Shown: one piece after another, positions 33,885 to 45,200 of the stretch
How positions within the stretch are numbered: position 1 is the stretch's first letter
Layout: each line of letters begins with the position of its first letter
DNA from: Megasphaera sp.
GTDB lineage: Bacteria; Bacillota; Negativicutes; Veillonellales; Megasphaeraceae
Direction: 5' to 3'
Length of the DNA: 50,204 bases
NCBI GenBank assembly: GCA_022649055.1
Contig: JALCNL010000006.1
Span: 1 to 50,204, forward strand
Translations under genes and position numbers: made by a program
Notes under the pieces: model-generated
The model's database searches: none
What the model saw: the letters and a program-made list of their open reading frames with translations, nothing else
What the model was told of the DNA's origin: nothing

Positions 33885-34460
33885 ATGAGAGTGGTATGTG
33901 TGGGAGATAGCCTTACTTATGGATATGGTGTCCCGTCTCATTATGCATGGATTTCCCTGTTGCGGAAATGGTCTGGCTGGCATATTATTAATAAGGGTAT
34001 CTGTGGTGAAACAACTGCAGAAATGCGGCGGCGTTTTTCTCGGAATATAGTAATGATGCCGGATTTGATTTTTATTATGGGCGGCTCTAATGATGTTTTA
34101 TTAGATGTTGCGCTTCGTGAGACCGAAGAAAATCTTTTAGCAATGATTATGGGTGCCCGGATGGCCTACGTGGAGACCGTTTTGGGGATTCCTCCGCTCA
34201 CCAAAATAGAAAGCAGTCTTTTTGGTTGGCAGAAGGTTGATGATGTAAAACGGCACAATGAAATATTGGCTATGTACCGGCAGTGGATTATTACCAAGAG
34301 TGAAAGAGAAGATATTCCTTATGTTGATTTTTATGAAGCTTTGCAGACCGCAGATGAGAAAGATATGCAAGTATATGTGGACGGAATTCACCCGAATATA
34401 GCCGGATATAAGATTTTGGCACAAACGGCATGGAATATTTTAAAGGATATGGACAAATGA
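33885..34460 (+). CDS. GDSL/SGNH-family hydrolase
   Basis: The 191-residue protein is a small serine esterase of the SGNH fold. Block I is GDSLTYGYG at residue 7 (nucleophile serine), block II NKGICGETT near residue 44, block III GGSND near residue 67 and block V DGIHPN near residue 165 with the catalytic Asp and His. There is no signal peptide, so it acts in the cytoplasm. The substrate may be an acyl ester, a deacetylation target or a thioester. GGGAGG precedes ATG 33885. Its stop overlaps the next start (ATGA), so it is translated together with the serine hydrolase. Confidence 0.88.
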   Translation: MRVVCVGDSLTYGYGVPSHYAWISLLRKWSGWHIINKGICGETTAEMRRRFSRNIVMMPDLIFIMGGSNDVLLDVALRETEENLLAMIMGARMAYVETVLGIPPLTKIESSLFGWQKVDDVKRHNEILAMYRQWIITKSEREDIPYVDFYEALQTADEKDMQVYVDGIHPNIAGYKILAQTAWNILKDMDK

Positions 34461-35770
34461 ATGAAAGAAAAATATTGACAAGGAAACAAATACGTGGGCT
34501 GGATCGGGACTTGGAATCACTTATCGGCGACACGGGTTTAGGTGTTCCCGGATTAGCTGTCGTTATTTATAAAAATGGAGAGCAAGTATATGAAAAATTT
34601 TTAGGGCGGCGGTACATTAACGGCGTACAGCCGCAATTTGATTTGCCGGTTACGAAAGATTCACGTTTTCGTGTGGCTTCTGTTTCCAAACAATTTACGG
34701 CCTTGACGATATTACAATTGGCAGAAGCAGGAAAACTTTCTTTGGAGGAGGACATATGCAAGTATCTTGGTTTTACTCTGCGGCATCCCCGATATCCGGA
34801 ACAACCGATTACGATTCGCATGCTTTTATCACATATTTCATCTTTATGTGATGGAAGCATATATGCTATTTCTCCAGACGAAGATATTATTGAGCTTTTT
34901 ATGCCAGAAGGATTATATTATCGCGGAGGAGAACACTTTTCTGCTATCGGTGGGCCCGGAACGTATTTTCATTACTGTAATCTTAATTATGGCCTTTTAG
35001 GGACTATTATCGAGGTAGTTACAGGAGTACGTTTTGATATGTATCAACGCACACATATTTTAAAAGAATTGAATATTTCCGGTAGTTACAATATTAGTGA
35101 TTTTGATACGGAAGATATGAAGAGACTGGGAACTGTATATCAAAAACAAAAAGCGGGCAGATGGGATGAGAATGGTCCGTGGTATCCTCAAATTGATGAT
35201 TATAGAGGGATTGTTCAGCCGCGACACATCGTGCGTATATGCAATCCGGATCAACGGCAAAATGATGATTTTTACAATGTAGCTGGGTATGTGCCGGGAA
35301 CAAACGGAACTATATTTTCACCGCAGGGCGGGCTGCGTATTTCAGCGCAGGAATTGACAAATTTATTGGATATGTATTTGCATAACGGTGTATATCAAGG
35401 GAAACAGATTGTGACAGAAGCAGTGTTGAAGGAAATGTTCAGCTGTCAATGGTACTATGACCGGCAGTGTCCTAATGGCGATACTTGTGGAGGAACATTG
35501 GAAACTTATGGATTGGGTGTGTACCGTATGCTAAGTGACGGCACATCGCGTCCCGTTTCAGATAGGTGCATTGATTTGGTAGGACATACAGGGGAGGCAT
35601 ATGGCCTTTTATCTGCGATTATGATATTTCCGGGGACAGGAAATGGCTTTTTGTATATTATGAATGGCGAAGCTATTGCGGAGGAGGATATGCGGGCAAG
35701 AGGAATATACAGCGGAAATTATCGATGGGAAGAACGAATGATGACGGCAATTATACAAAAGGCTTTTTAA
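34457..35770 (+). CDS. Serine hydrolase of the class C beta-lactamase/PBP4* family
   Basis: The 437-residue protein has the three signatures of the beta-lactamase/DD-peptidase fold: SVSK with nucleophile serine near residue 75, YCN near residue 176, and HTG in GHTGEAYGL near residue 379. No signal peptide or membrane anchor is seen, which argues against a secreted resistance enzyme and for a cytoplasmic peptidase or esterase. ATG 34457 overlaps the stop of the GDSL gene. Its substrate is not known. Cytoplasmic muropeptide trimming is one possibility, given a dipeptide epimerase gene two genes downstream. Confidence 0.85.
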   Translation: MNERKILTRKQIRGLDRDLESLIGDTGLGVPGLAVVIYKNGEQVYEKFLGRRYINGVQPQFDLPVTKDSRFRVASVSKQFTALTILQLAEAGKLSLEEDICKYLGFTLRHPRYPEQPITIRMLLSHISSLCDGSIYAISPDEDIIELFMPEGLYYRGGEHFSAIGGPGTYFHYCNLNYGLLGTIIEVVTGVRFDMYQRTHILKELNISGSYNISDFDTEDMKRLGTVYQKQKAGRWDENGPWYPQIDDYRGIVQPRHIVRICNPDQRQNDDFYNVAGYVPGTNGTIFSPQGGLRISAQELTNLLDMYLHNGVYQGKQIVTEAVLKEMFSCQWYYDRQCPNGDTCGGTLETYGLGVYRMLSDGTSRPVSDRCIDLVGHTGEAYGLLSAIMIFPGTGNGFLYIMNGEAIAEEDMRARGIYSGNYRWEERMMTAIIQKAF

Positions 35771-35832
35771 ATACATTTTTTTGATAATATGCGGAAAAAA
35801 TACTTTGTTATTATTTATTTTATGTATTCTAT

Positions 35833-35861
35833 TTGACGCGGAACAAGGCATTTTATATAAT
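35833..35861 (+). promoter_or_regulatory. tyrS promoter
   Basis: TTGACG at 35833-35838 and TATAAT at 35856-35861, 17 bases apart, 47 bases before the tyrS start. The leader is too short to hold a T-box. Confidence 0.75.
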
Positions 35862-35908
35862 GAAGTCAATTATGTATATCTGTTATGAAAAGGGGAGAAT
35901 CCGAGATT

Positions 35909-37171
35909 ATGAATATTATTGATGAATTAACTTGGCGTGGAGCGGTAAACCAAGTCAGTGATGAAGAAGGATTAAGAAAGTTGACGGAGGAAAAAAGTAT
36001 TTCTTTGTATTGTGGGGTGGATCCTACAGGAGATAGTATGCACATTGGCCACTTAATTCCTTTTATGATGTTGAAACGGTTTCAATTGGCAGGGCACCAT
36101 CCTTACATCGTCATTGGCGGCGGTACCGGCGTCATCGGAGATCCCAGCGGACGTAAAACAGAACGACAGTTACAAACGATTGAAACCATCCATGCTAATG
36201 CTGATAAATTAAAAGCACAATTTATTCATCTTTTTGGTGAAGATTCCAATATCACGATTGTTAATAACTATGATTGGTTGTCCCGATTGGATTTACTTGG
36301 TTTTTTGCGTGATTATGGCAAACTTTTTAGTGTCAATGTCATGTTGGCTAAGGAAGTAGTAGCAAGCCGTTTGGACGCAGGGATTTCTTTTACGGAATTT
36401 ACATATCAGATTCTGCAATCTATTGATTTTGAGCATCTTTTTGCACATAATGACATACAGCTTCAGATCGGGGGAGCAGATCAGTGGGGAAATATTACAG
36501 CCGGTATTGACATGATCCGAAAAATACATGGATCCGAAGCACAAGCTTATTGTTTGACAATACCTCTCATGCTGAAATCGGACGGAACGAAGTTTGGTAA
36601 AACTGCGGGAGGGGCAATTTGGCTTGATCCGGAAAAGACCTCACCTTTTGAATTTTATCAATTTTGGCTGAATCAGGATGATGCCGACGTTATTAAATAC
36701 TTAAAATATTTCACTTTTTTGAGTCAAGAAGAAATTAATGATTTAGAACGGACTGTCCATACAGAACCTGAAAAAAGGATTGCCCAGCGCCGTTTGGCTG
36801 AAGAAGTAACTACATTTGTTCATGGCAAAGAAGCACTGCGAGAAGCACAAAATATCACGATGGCATTGTATCAAGGCAGTATAGCTGATCTTACGGAACA
36901 TGAACTGGAACAGGCTTTTGGAAAAATGCCGACAGTAATGGTCGGTCCGGAAGAAAAAAATGTAGTTAACTGGCTGATTGATTCAACCATTTATACTTCT
37001 AAGCGGCAAGCTCGTGAAGATATTACGAATGGGGCAGTTACTATAAATGGTATTAAAGTAACATCTCTTGATGAAGTGGTAACGCCTCATAAGAATTCCA
37101 ACGGACGTTTTGTTATTGTGCGTAAAGGTAAGAAGAAATATACTTTGGCTCGAGTACAGCACACGAATTGA
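35909..37171 (+). CDS. tyrS: Tyrosyl-tRNA synthetase
   Basis: TyrRS charges tRNA-Tyr. The 420-residue protein has the class I catalytic core with MHIGH (HIGH motif near residue 42), the tyrosine/tRNA-site QIGGADQWGN near residue 185, KFGKT as the KMSKS loop near residue 222, and a C-terminal S4-like RNA-binding domain (SKRQAREDITNGAVTING). ATG 35909 is chosen because AGGGGAG lies before it; an ATG at 35885 in the same frame precedes that site. The dipeptide epimerase gene follows after 13 bases and may be co-transcribed. Confidence 0.97.
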   Translation: MNIIDELTWRGAVNQVSDEEGLRKLTEEKSISLYCGVDPTGDSMHIGHLIPFMMLKRFQLAGHHPYIVIGGGTGVIGDPSGRKTERQLQTIETIHANADKLKAQFIHLFGEDSNITIVNNYDWLSRLDLLGFLRDYGKLFSVNVMLAKEVVASRLDAGISFTEFTYQILQSIDFEHLFAHNDIQLQIGGADQWGNITAGIDMIRKIHGSEAQAYCLTIPLMLKSDGTKFGKTAGGAIWLDPEKTSPFEFYQFWLNQDDADVIKYLKYFTFLSQEEINDLERTVHTEPEKRIAQRRLAEEVTTFVHGKEALREAQNITMALYQGSIADLTEHELEQAFGKMPTVMVGPEEKNVVNWLIDSTIYTSKRQAREDITNGAVTINGIKVTSLDEVVTPHKNSNGRFVIVRKGKKKYTLARVQHTN

Positions 37172-37184
37172 TTGGGGCGGCAGT

Positions 37185-38279
37185 ATGAAAATTAAAGAAA
37201 TCCGGATAGGCATGGTGCATATTCCGCTGAAAAAACCATTTATTACTGCGTTGCGCCGGGTGGAGGCCGCTGAAGATATCATTGTGCAAATTCTTGCGGA
37301 TAGCGGTGAAAGCGGATTCGGTAATGCGCCGCCGACATATAAAATTACGGGAGATGGGCACGGATCAGTGGTGGGTGCTATATATGATGTGTTGACACCT
37401 GCACTTATTGGTCGCGATATAGATGATCTGGAGGATATTTGGCATATTTTGGATACTTCGATGCAGGGAAACACTTCGGCGAAAGCGGCTGTGGATATAG
37501 CTGTATATGACTTATTTGGCAAACAATACGGAATCCCTTTATACCGACTATTCGGGGGCAGGACCGCATCATTAACTTCAGATTTGACAATTAGCTTGAA
37601 TAAACCGGAAGAAATGGCGCAGGATGCTATACAAGCAGTACATCGCGGATATACCGCATTGAAGATTAAAGTAGGCGAAGATATTTTGCTTGATAAAAAA
37701 CGGGTTCAAGCAGTGCGAGAAGCAGTGGGTCCGAATATTACTCTGCGTCTTGATGCTAATCAAGCGTGGAAGCCAAAGGAGGCAGTTCGGATTATACGCG
37801 AATGGGAATATGACGGAATGGGTATTGAATTGGTGGAACAACCAGTCCGGGCTGATGATTTTGATGGCTTGAAGTTTGTCACAGATCATGTTGTGACAAA
37901 TATTATGGCGGATGAAGCGGCATATACAGTACAGGATACATGGCGGCTATTGGCTATGCGGGCTTGTGATATGATCAATATCAAATTAATGAAAGCAGGA
38001 GGGCTTCACAATGCTCTGGATATGGCCGCTATGGCGAAGGCTGCGGGTGTGGCCTGCATGGCTGGATGTATGTTAGAGAGTAAGGTAGGTATTACGGCCG
38101 CGGCTTCGTTAATGGCGGGCAAACGCTGCATGCAATTGGCAGATTTGGATGCGGCAGATTTATTGGCAGCCGATCCGGTCCGAGGCGGCGTTTCTTACAA
38201 TCATAGCGAACTTATATTGCCGGAAGCCTCAGGATTAGGTATTACGGGAGTTGAAGGAGTATGCTGGCTTGAAAAATGA
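37185..38279 (+). CDS. L-Ala-D/L-Glu-type dipeptide epimerase (enolase superfamily)
   Basis: The 364-residue protein belongs to the mandelate racemase/muconate lactonizing branch of the enolase superfamily. Catalytic Lys160 and Lys162 lie in the KIK motif, metal ligands are Asp190 (RLDANQAW), Glu218 (ELVEQP) and Asp243 (MADEAA), and Lys267 is in NIKLMKAGG. These match dipeptide epimerases that turn L-Ala-D-Glu from recycled peptidoglycan into L-Ala-L-Glu, although other dipeptides are possible. ATG 37185 follows a weak GGGGCGG site 13 bases after tyrS. rpoB follows but has its own promoter. Confidence 0.85.
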   Translation: MKIKEIRIGMVHIPLKKPFITALRRVEAAEDIIVQILADSGESGFGNAPPTYKITGDGHGSVVGAIYDVLTPALIGRDIDDLEDIWHILDTSMQGNTSAKAAVDIAVYDLFGKQYGIPLYRLFGGRTASLTSDLTISLNKPEEMAQDAIQAVHRGYTALKIKVGEDILLDKKRVQAVREAVGPNITLRLDANQAWKPKEAVRIIREWEYDGMGIELVEQPVRADDFDGLKFVTDHVVTNIMADEAAYTVQDTWRLLAMRACDMINIKLMKAGGLHNALDMAAMAKAAGVACMAGCMLESKVGITAAASLMAGKRCMQLADLDAADLLAADPVRGGVSYNHSELILPEASGLGITGVEGVCWLEK

Positions 38280-38310
38280 CAACCGCTTTTGTTTTAATAA
38301 AAAATATTTG

Positions 38311-38339
38311 TTGACTTTAAAAAAAATGTATGCTATAAT
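38311..38339 (+). promoter_or_regulatory. rpoBC promoter
   Basis: TTGACT at 38311-38316 and TATAAT at 38334-38339, 17 bases apart. It starts a leader of about 170 nt before rpoB. Confidence 0.8.
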
Positions 38340-38380
38340 AACTAATTGCAAATGCTAATGATTATATAAATACATGGAGG

Positions 38381-38468
38381 AGCAGCTTCCGTTAAACAAA
38401 AAAGTTAAGCAAGGTTCGGTGAGTAGGTTGAGCCTTGCTTTTTTGTCGCCTAATGGGACTGCTTTTTT
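38381..38468 (+). terminator. Leader terminator(s) before rpoB
   Basis: AAGCAAGGTTC (38407-38417) pairs with GAGCCTTGCTT (38430-38440), 11 bp with one G-U, followed by T6: an intrinsic terminator lying between the promoter and rpoB. A second T6 run at 38463-38468 follows CTGCT (38459-38463), which can pair with AGCAG at 38381-38385 around the first hairpin. The arrangement suggests attenuation of rpoBC. Confidence 0.65.
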
Positions 38469-38515
38469 GCCTTCCAGTAATAGCTTTCATTTTTTATAAG
38501 GGGTGAAGTAAAAGC

Positions 38516-41500
38516 ATGTTCAAACCTGTACAAGTAGGGAAAAGGACTCGATACACATATGCAAAGATCAACGAAGTCTTGAAGATGCCGCATTTATTGG
38601 ATTTACAGATTAAATCCTATGAATGGTTTCTGGAAAAAGGATTAAAGGACATATTTAAAGATATTTCGCCGATCGAAGATGCCTCGGGAAATCTGTCTTT
38701 ATCCTTTGAAGATTTCAAATTGGGTGAACCCAAGTATGATATTCGTGAATGTAAAGAACGGGATACGACGTATGCCGCTCCGCTTCGCGTCCAGATTCGT
38801 TTGGTAAACCATGAAACAGGTGAAATCAAAGATCAGGAAGTGTTTATGGGGGATTTCCCGCTGATTACGGATACAGGTACATTCATTATTAATGGGGCGG
38901 AACGTGTTATTGTTAGTCAGCTCGTACGTTCTCCCGGTGTATATTATGGCCGTGAAATTGACCCAATGGGTATTCGTTTGTATAATTCAACAGTTATTCC
39001 TAACCGCGGAGCCTGGATTGAATTGGAAACAGATGCCAATAATATTGTTTATGCGCGTATTGACCGCAATCGTAAAATTCCTGCCACTGTTTTGATTCGT
39101 GCATTGGGGTGGTCTTCCAATGCTGATATTTTGGATTTGTTCTATGATGACAAACGATTGCAGAATACATTTGAAAAAGATACGACAGAATCACAGGATG
39201 AAGCACTGGTAGAGATTTATAAAAAACTTCGACCGGGTGAACCGCCGACAGTGGAAAGCGCACGTAACCTTTTTGAAGGGTTGTTTTTTGATCCCCGACG
39301 GTATGATATGGCTCGTGTCGGCCGATATAAAGCTGGGAAAAAATTAGGATGGCAGCGCCGATTATTTGGACAAGTTTTACATGAACCTATCGTTAACGCT
39401 GAAACGGGTGAAGTTATTATTGATGCGCATACGGAAATCGGGTCTGCTGAAATCAAGAGAATTGAAGACAGCGGCGTATTCAGCGGAGAAGGTCTGGTCG
39501 AACTATTTGTTGAAAAACAAGACGGTTCTGCATATAAGATGATTTGCAATAATAGTAATCTTCCCTATGAACACCGGACGATTACAAGAGAAGATATCAT
39601 TGCTAATATTGATTATCTGCTCAACCTTATGGATGGGTTTGGTAATGTTGATGATATTGACCATTTAGGTAACCGCCGTCTGCGTTGTGTAGGCGAATTG
39701 CTTCAGAACCAGTTCCGCATTGGTCTGACACGAATGGAACGCGTTGTCAAGGAACGTATGACGATTCAAGATATGGAAGCTATTACGCCACAGGCTTTGA
39801 TTAATATTCGTCCTGTTGTAGCCTCTATTAAGGAGTTTTTTGGTTCCAGCCAGTTATCGCAGTTTATGGATCAAACGAATCCGTTGGCTGAATTAACACA
39901 CAAACGTCGTCTTAGTGCATTGGGGCCTGGTGGTTTGTCCCGCGAACGAGCTGGTTTTGAGGTTCGAGATGTGCATCATTCTCATTATGGACGCATGTGT
40001 CCAGTGGAAACGCCGGAAGGACCGAATATTGGATTGATTTCTTCATTGGCCTGCTTTGGTAAAGTCAATGAGTTTGGCTTTATTGAAGCCCCATATCGCC
40101 GGGTAGATAAGGAAACACATATCGTTACTAACGATGTACATTATATTACTGCGGATGAAGAAGAACAGTATATTATTGCACAGGCAAATGAACCGTTATC
40201 GGAAGACGGTCATTTTGTAAATGAACGAGTTGCCTGCCGCCATGGTGAAGATACTCGTGAGTTTCAGCGCAACCGTGTTGATTTTATGGATGTTTCACCA
40301 AAAGAAGTGGTTTCTGTTGGGACGTCTATGATCCCATTTTTGGAAAATGATGATGCGAATCGTGCCCTTATGGGGGCAAACATGCAGCGGCAGGCAGTAC
40401 CGCTGCTCCGTACACAGGCACCCCTCGTCGGTACAGGAATGGAATATAAGGCCGCATGTGACTCGGGTGTCTGCATTTTAGCAAAACATGCCGGCATTGT
40501 CAGCCGTGTAACCGGTGATGAAATAGTTGTTACAACGGCAGCTGGCTCAGAAGATTCGTATCGTTTGATTAAATTTATGCGTTCTAACCAAAGTACTTGC
40601 ATAAACCAGCGGCCACTGGTTTATAAAGGTGAAAAAGTAATAGAAGGGCAAGTACTGGCTGATGGTATGGCTACAGACGGTGGTGAACTGGCTCTCGGCT
40701 ATAATATTCTTGTTGCATATATGCCGTGGGAAGGGTACAATTACGAAGATGCGGTACTTCTTAGTGAAGATTTGCCGAAGAAAGATTTATATACCTCCAT
40801 TCATATTGAAGAATATGAATGTGATGCCCGTGATACGAAATTGGGCTCTGAAGAAATAACTCGTGAGATTCCGAATGTCAGTGAAGACAGCACAAAAAAT
40901 TTGGATGAAAATGGCATTATTATGATTGGTGCTGATGTATATCCAGGCGATGTTTTGGTTGGCAAAGTTACGCCGAAGGGTGAAACTGAACTCACCCCGG
41001 AAGAACGACTGTTGCGTGCTATTTTTGGCGATAAAGAACGGGAAGTTCGTGATACATCACTGCGTGTACCTCATGGAGAATCGGGGAAAATTGTTGATGT
41101 ACGTGTATTTTCTCGGGAAAATAATGATGAACTCCCACCAGGCGTAAATCGCTTAGTACGTGTATATATTGCTCAAAAACGTAAAATTCATGAGGGCGAT
41201 AAAATGTCTGGCCGTCATGGTAACAAGGGGGTTGTTTCTCGTGTAATGCGTCAGGAGGACATGCCGTTCCTGCCGGATGGTACGCCGGTACAAATTGTTC
41301 TTAATCCGCTGGGTGTTCCTTCGCGTATGAATATCGGGCAGATTTTAGAAACTCACTTGGGTTGGGCTATGCATGAAATGGGCTTGCAAATAAAAGGTAT
41401 GGATTCGACACTGGAAGGTAAATTGCGTGAAGCTGGGTATGATGTGGATTCCTATGGCATGCCGAAGCCTGATGATGCCGGTATTCATATTGCAACACCT

Positions 41501-42211
41501 GTATTTGACGGTGCACATGCAGAAGATGTTTTTGAAGCATTAAAAATGACAGGACTGCCGGAAGACGGTAAAACGGTTCTCTATGACGGACGAACAGGAG
41601 AACCCATGGATCGTCGGGTCACGGTGGGATATGTATATATGCTGAAGCTGCATCATTTGGTTGATGATAAAATCCATGCACGTTCTACTGGACCGTACTC
41701 CTTGGTTACACAACAGCCTTTGGGTGGCAAGGCACAGTTTGGCGGTCAGCGTTTCGGGGAAATGGAAGTTTGGGCTTTGGAAGCATATGGTGCTGCGTAT
41801 ACATTGCAGGAAATGCTTACGGTTAAGTCAGATGATGTCGTTGGCCGTGTTAAGGCTTACGAAAAAATCGTTAAAGGCGAAAACATTCCAGAACCGGGTG
41901 TTCCGGAATCCTTTAAGGTATTGCTCAAGGAGTTGCAGGCGATTGGTCTTGACGTCCAGATTTTGAATGAAGATGGCGAAGAAGTTGTGGTTCGTGAACT
42001 GGATGATGAAGATGAAGTGGAAACGGAACAGGATCAAACGGATGAAATTCGCCAAGTTATGGAAGGCGAAACCGCAGTAGATGATGAAACACCTATGATT
42101 GAAAAAAATACCGTGCCGGATGATTATGTAAACAACGGTGGCGAAGATGATGTGATCGGTGAGTTGGGTGGATATACAAATACCGATGATACAGATGATA
42201 GTGATGAATAA
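38516..42211 (+). CDS. rpoB: RNA polymerase beta subunit
   Basis: The 1231-residue beta subunit forms half of the RNA polymerase active cleft. The rifampicin region reads [29 protein letters not shown] with the usual His, Arg and Ser residues present, so no classical resistance change is visible. The later motifs [17 protein letters not shown] and [11 protein letters not shown] are intact. The C-terminal 70 residues are acidic and extend past the conserved core. ATG 38516 follows AAGGGGTG. The usual neighbours rplJ and rplL are not upstream. rpoC follows after 30 bases. Confidence 0.98.
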   Translation: MFKPVQVGKRTRYTYAKINEVLKMPHLLDLQIKSYEWFLEKGLKDIFKDISPIEDASGNLSLSFEDFKLGEPKYDIRECKERDTTYAAPLRVQIRLVNHETGEIKDQEVFMGDFPLITDTGTFIINGAERVIVSQLVRSPGVYYGREIDPMGIRLYNSTVIPNRGAWIELETDANNIVYARIDRNRKIPATVLIRALGWSSNADILDLFYDDKRLQNTFEKDTTESQDEALVEIYKKLRPGEPPTVESARNLFEGLFFDPRRYDMARVGRYKAGKKLGWQRRLFGQVLHEPIVNAETGEVIIDAHTEIGSAEIKRIEDSGVFSGEGLVELFVEKQDGSAYKMICNNSNLPYEHRTITREDIIANIDYLLNLMDGFGNVDDIDHLGNRRLRCVGELLQNQFRIGLTRMERVVKERMTIQDMEAITPQALINIRPVVASIKEFFGSSQLSQFMDQTNPLAELTHKRRLSALGPGGLSRERAGFEVRDVHHSHYGRMCPVETPEGPNIGLISSLACFGKVNEFGFIEAPYRRVDKETHIVTNDVHYITADEEEQYIIAQANEPLSEDGHFVNERVACRHGEDTREFQRNRVDFMDVSPKEVVSVGTSMIPFLENDDANRALMGANMQRQAVPLLRTQAPLVGTGMEYKAACDSGVCILAKHAGIVSRVTGDEIVVTTAAGSEDSYRLIKFMRSNQSTCINQRPLVYKGEKVIEGQVLADGMATDGGELALGYNILVAYMPWEGYNYEDAVLLSEDLPKKDLYTSIHIEEYECDARDTKLGSEEITREIPNVSEDSTKNLDENGIIMIGADVYPGDVLVGKVTPKGETELTPEERLLRAIFGDKEREVRDTSLRVPHGESGKIVDVRVFSRENNDELPPGVNRLVRVYIAQKRKIHEGDKMSGRHGNKGVVSRVMRQEDMPFLPDGTPVQIVLNPLGVPSRMNIGQILETHLGWAMHEMGLQIKGMDSTLEGKLREAGYDVDSYGMPKPDDAGIHIATPVFDGAHAEDVFEALKMTGLPEDGKTVLYDGRTGEPMDRRVTVGYVYMLKLHHLVDDKIHARSTGPYSLVTQQPLGGKAQFGGQRFGEMEVWALEAYGAAYTLQEMLTVKSDDVVGRVKAYEKIVKGENIPEPGVPESFKVLLKELQAIGLDVQILNEDGEEVVVRELDDEDEVETEQDQTDEIRQVMEGETAVDDETPMIEKNTVPDDYVNNGGEDDVIGELGGYTNTDDTDDSDE

Positions 42212-42241
42212 TCAGTACATGAATAGAAGGGAGCGGTATTT

Positions 42242-45200
42242 GTGCTAGATGTGAATGAATTTGATTCTATGCGAATAGGGTTGGCCTCGCCGGAAAAAAT
42301 CCTTGAATGGTCTCATGGAGAAGTTAAAAAACCGGAAACAATCAATTACCGTACATTGAAACCGGAACGTGACGGGTTGTTCTGTGAACGTATTTTTGGA
42401 CCTACGAAGGACTGGGAATGTCATTGCGGCAAATATAAACGTATTCGTTATAAGGGCGTTGTTTGTGATCGCTGTGGTGTAGAAGTCACGCGGGCTAAAG
42501 TTCGTCGGGAACGCATGGGCCATATTCAGTTGGCTACACCTGTTTCTCATATTTGGTATTTTAAAGGCATTCCCAGCCGGATGGGATTGATTTTGGATAT
42601 TTCTCCGCGTTCACTGGAAAAGGTTTTATATTTTGCATCATATGTTGTTTTGGATCCAGGAGATACACCTCTTATAAAAAAACAACTTTTGACGGAAACA
42701 GAATATCGTCAGTATTTAGATATGTATGGTGAAAAATTCCGTGTTGGCATGGGTGCTGAAGCGGTTAAAGAGTTACTGCAAGAATTGGATCTGAATAAGC
42801 TGGACAGCGAATTGCGTGCCGAATTGAAGGATTCTTCCGGGCAGCGCCGCGTACGGGCTATCCGCCGTTTAGAAGTGGTGGAAGCATTCCGTCATTCCGG
42901 TAATAAACCAGAATGGATGATTATGGATGTCGTACCGGTTATTCCACCGGAACTTCGTCCTATGGTACAGCTTGATGGCGGTCGTTTTGCAACCTCTGAT
43001 TTGAATGATTTGTATCGCCGGGTCATTAATCGTAATAACCGTTTGAGCCGATTGCTTGAACTGGGAGCGCCGGATATCATCGTCCGCAATGAAAAACGTA
43101 TGTTGCAGGAAGCTGTTGATTCCTTGATTGATAATGGCCGCCGGGGACGTCCTGTTACAGGTCCTGGCAATCGTCCTTTGAAATCTCTTTCCGATATGCT
43201 TAAGGGGAAACAAGGTCGTTTTCGTCAGAACTTGCTCGGTAAGCGTGTTGATTACTCCGGTCGTTCCGTTATCGTTGTCGGCCCGGAATTGAAAATGCAT
43301 CAGTGTGGGTTGCCAAAGGAAATGGCTTTGGAATTGTTCAAGCCCTTTGTCATGAAGAAACTTGTTGAAAAAGGCATTGCTACTAATATAAAAAATGCAA
43401 AAAAGAAAGTAGAACGTGTAAGCAATGAAGTGTGGGACGTTTTAGAAGATGTTATCAAAGAACATCCTGTCTTATTGAATCGCGCACCTACGTTACATCG
43501 TTTGGGTATTCAAGCTTTTGAACCGATTCTTTGGGAAGGCCGGGCGATTAAACTGCATCCTCTGGTTTGTACAGCTTATAATGCCGATTTTGATGGAGAC
43601 CAGATGGCCTGTCATTTGCCTTTATCTGTAGAAGCACAATCTGAAGCTCGTACACTTATGCTTTCCGCACATAATATTTTGGCGCCGAAAGATGGAAAGC
43701 CTGTTGCTGTACCAACCCAAGATATGGTTCTTGGTGCATATTATTTGACATTGGTTAAGCCAGGGGCTAACGGAGAAGGGAAGATTTTTTCCAACTATGA
43801 TGAGGTTATGCTGGCTTATGATGCGCATGTTCTTGACATAGAGGCGTTGATTAAAGTCCGTATTCCCGGACGGGGATTGATTGAAACAACAGCTGGAAAG
43901 TTGTTATATAATCAAGCTTTGTACGAAGAATTACGGATGTATCATACGGATAAAATTATGGTATTTACCGATCCCCAGGATGCGATATTTGCTTATACCA
44001 ACGGCTTGATTGATCCAATGCATTTGATAAAGATTCAAGATAAAGAAGGCCGTATTCTCGATTATGGATTTACTGCACTGAAAGAACGTTTTGGAGTAGA
44101 TCTTCTTACGATACGGCCGCTGCCTTCCCACAAGGTAGATAAGGAAGCAGCAGCAGCTTTCAAAAAGGATAAAACATATGTTGATGTTGAATGCCTTGGC
44201 GTTTTGATGAACAAAAAGCAAATTGGAAAGCTTGTTGATGCTTGTTTCCATTTGGTGGGAAATACTAAGACAGCAGCATTATTGGACCGCATTAAGTCTT
44301 TGGGGTATCATTATGCTCGTCAGGCAGGAATGTCCATTGCTATTTCCGATATTCAAGTACCAAGTGAAAAGAAAGGGATTCTTGATGCCACGGAAGAACA
44401 AGTTATTAATGTTACTAAGATGTTTCAACGCGGTTTGATTACTGAAGATGAACGATATCGTAAAACAATTTCCTTATGGGAAAAAGCCACAGACGATGTA
44501 ACGGACGCTATGATGGATAATATGGACCCTTTTAATTCCATTTTTATGATGGCAGATTCTGGCGCTCGTGGTAATAAGCAGCAGATTCGTCAGGTTGCGG
44601 GTATGCGTGGATTGATGGCGGATCCTTCTGGACGTATCATCGATTTGCCGATTAAGGCTAATTTCCGAGAAGGCTTATCTGTGTTGGACTATTTTACATC
44701 CAGTCATGGGGCTCGTAAAGGGTTGGCAGATACAGCTTTGCGTACGGCTGACTCAGGGTATTTGACCCGTCGTCTTGTCGACGTATCTCAGGATGTTATT
44801 GTTCGTGAAGATGATTGTGATGTGTTTGGGATTGATCTTGTACGTGAACGGGCTCGTTTAGCCGGTTCCTGTAAAGCGGCCGTAGCACTGTTGAAAGATA
44901 AGCTTATTGGACGTGTCTTGGTTCATCCCGTGTTAGATCCGGCAACGGAAAAAGTTCTTTTTCCTGAAGAACATTTGCTGACAACTGATGATATGGACAT
45001 TATAGTTGAACATAATATCCCGCGGTTGTCATTGCGTGGCAGCCAAATGGACATTAATGATGACTTGAACCATACTAATGTTATTGAAAGCGTATTTTTG
45101 GGCGAACCGGAAGAAAAAATTCGGGAAGCACTACGTCAGGCTATGATTGACAATATGCTTGGCAAAACGATTGAAGATGCTGTAGTAGAAGCGAATGGTT

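Noticed and set aside
36588-36605. KFGKT in place of KMSKS in TyrRS, considered as a damaged motif
   Set aside because: KFGKT is the normal form of this loop in Firmicute tyrosyl-tRNA synthetases.
36983-37522. 179-codon minus-strand frame over the tyrS-epimerase junction
   Set aside because: Both sense genes are well supported by catalytic motifs; the antisense frame has none.
39830-39970. Possible rifampicin-resistance change in rpoB (DQTNP in place of DQNNP)
   Set aside because: The Asn to Thr difference is a common natural variant; the key Ser, His and Asp residues of the region are wild type.
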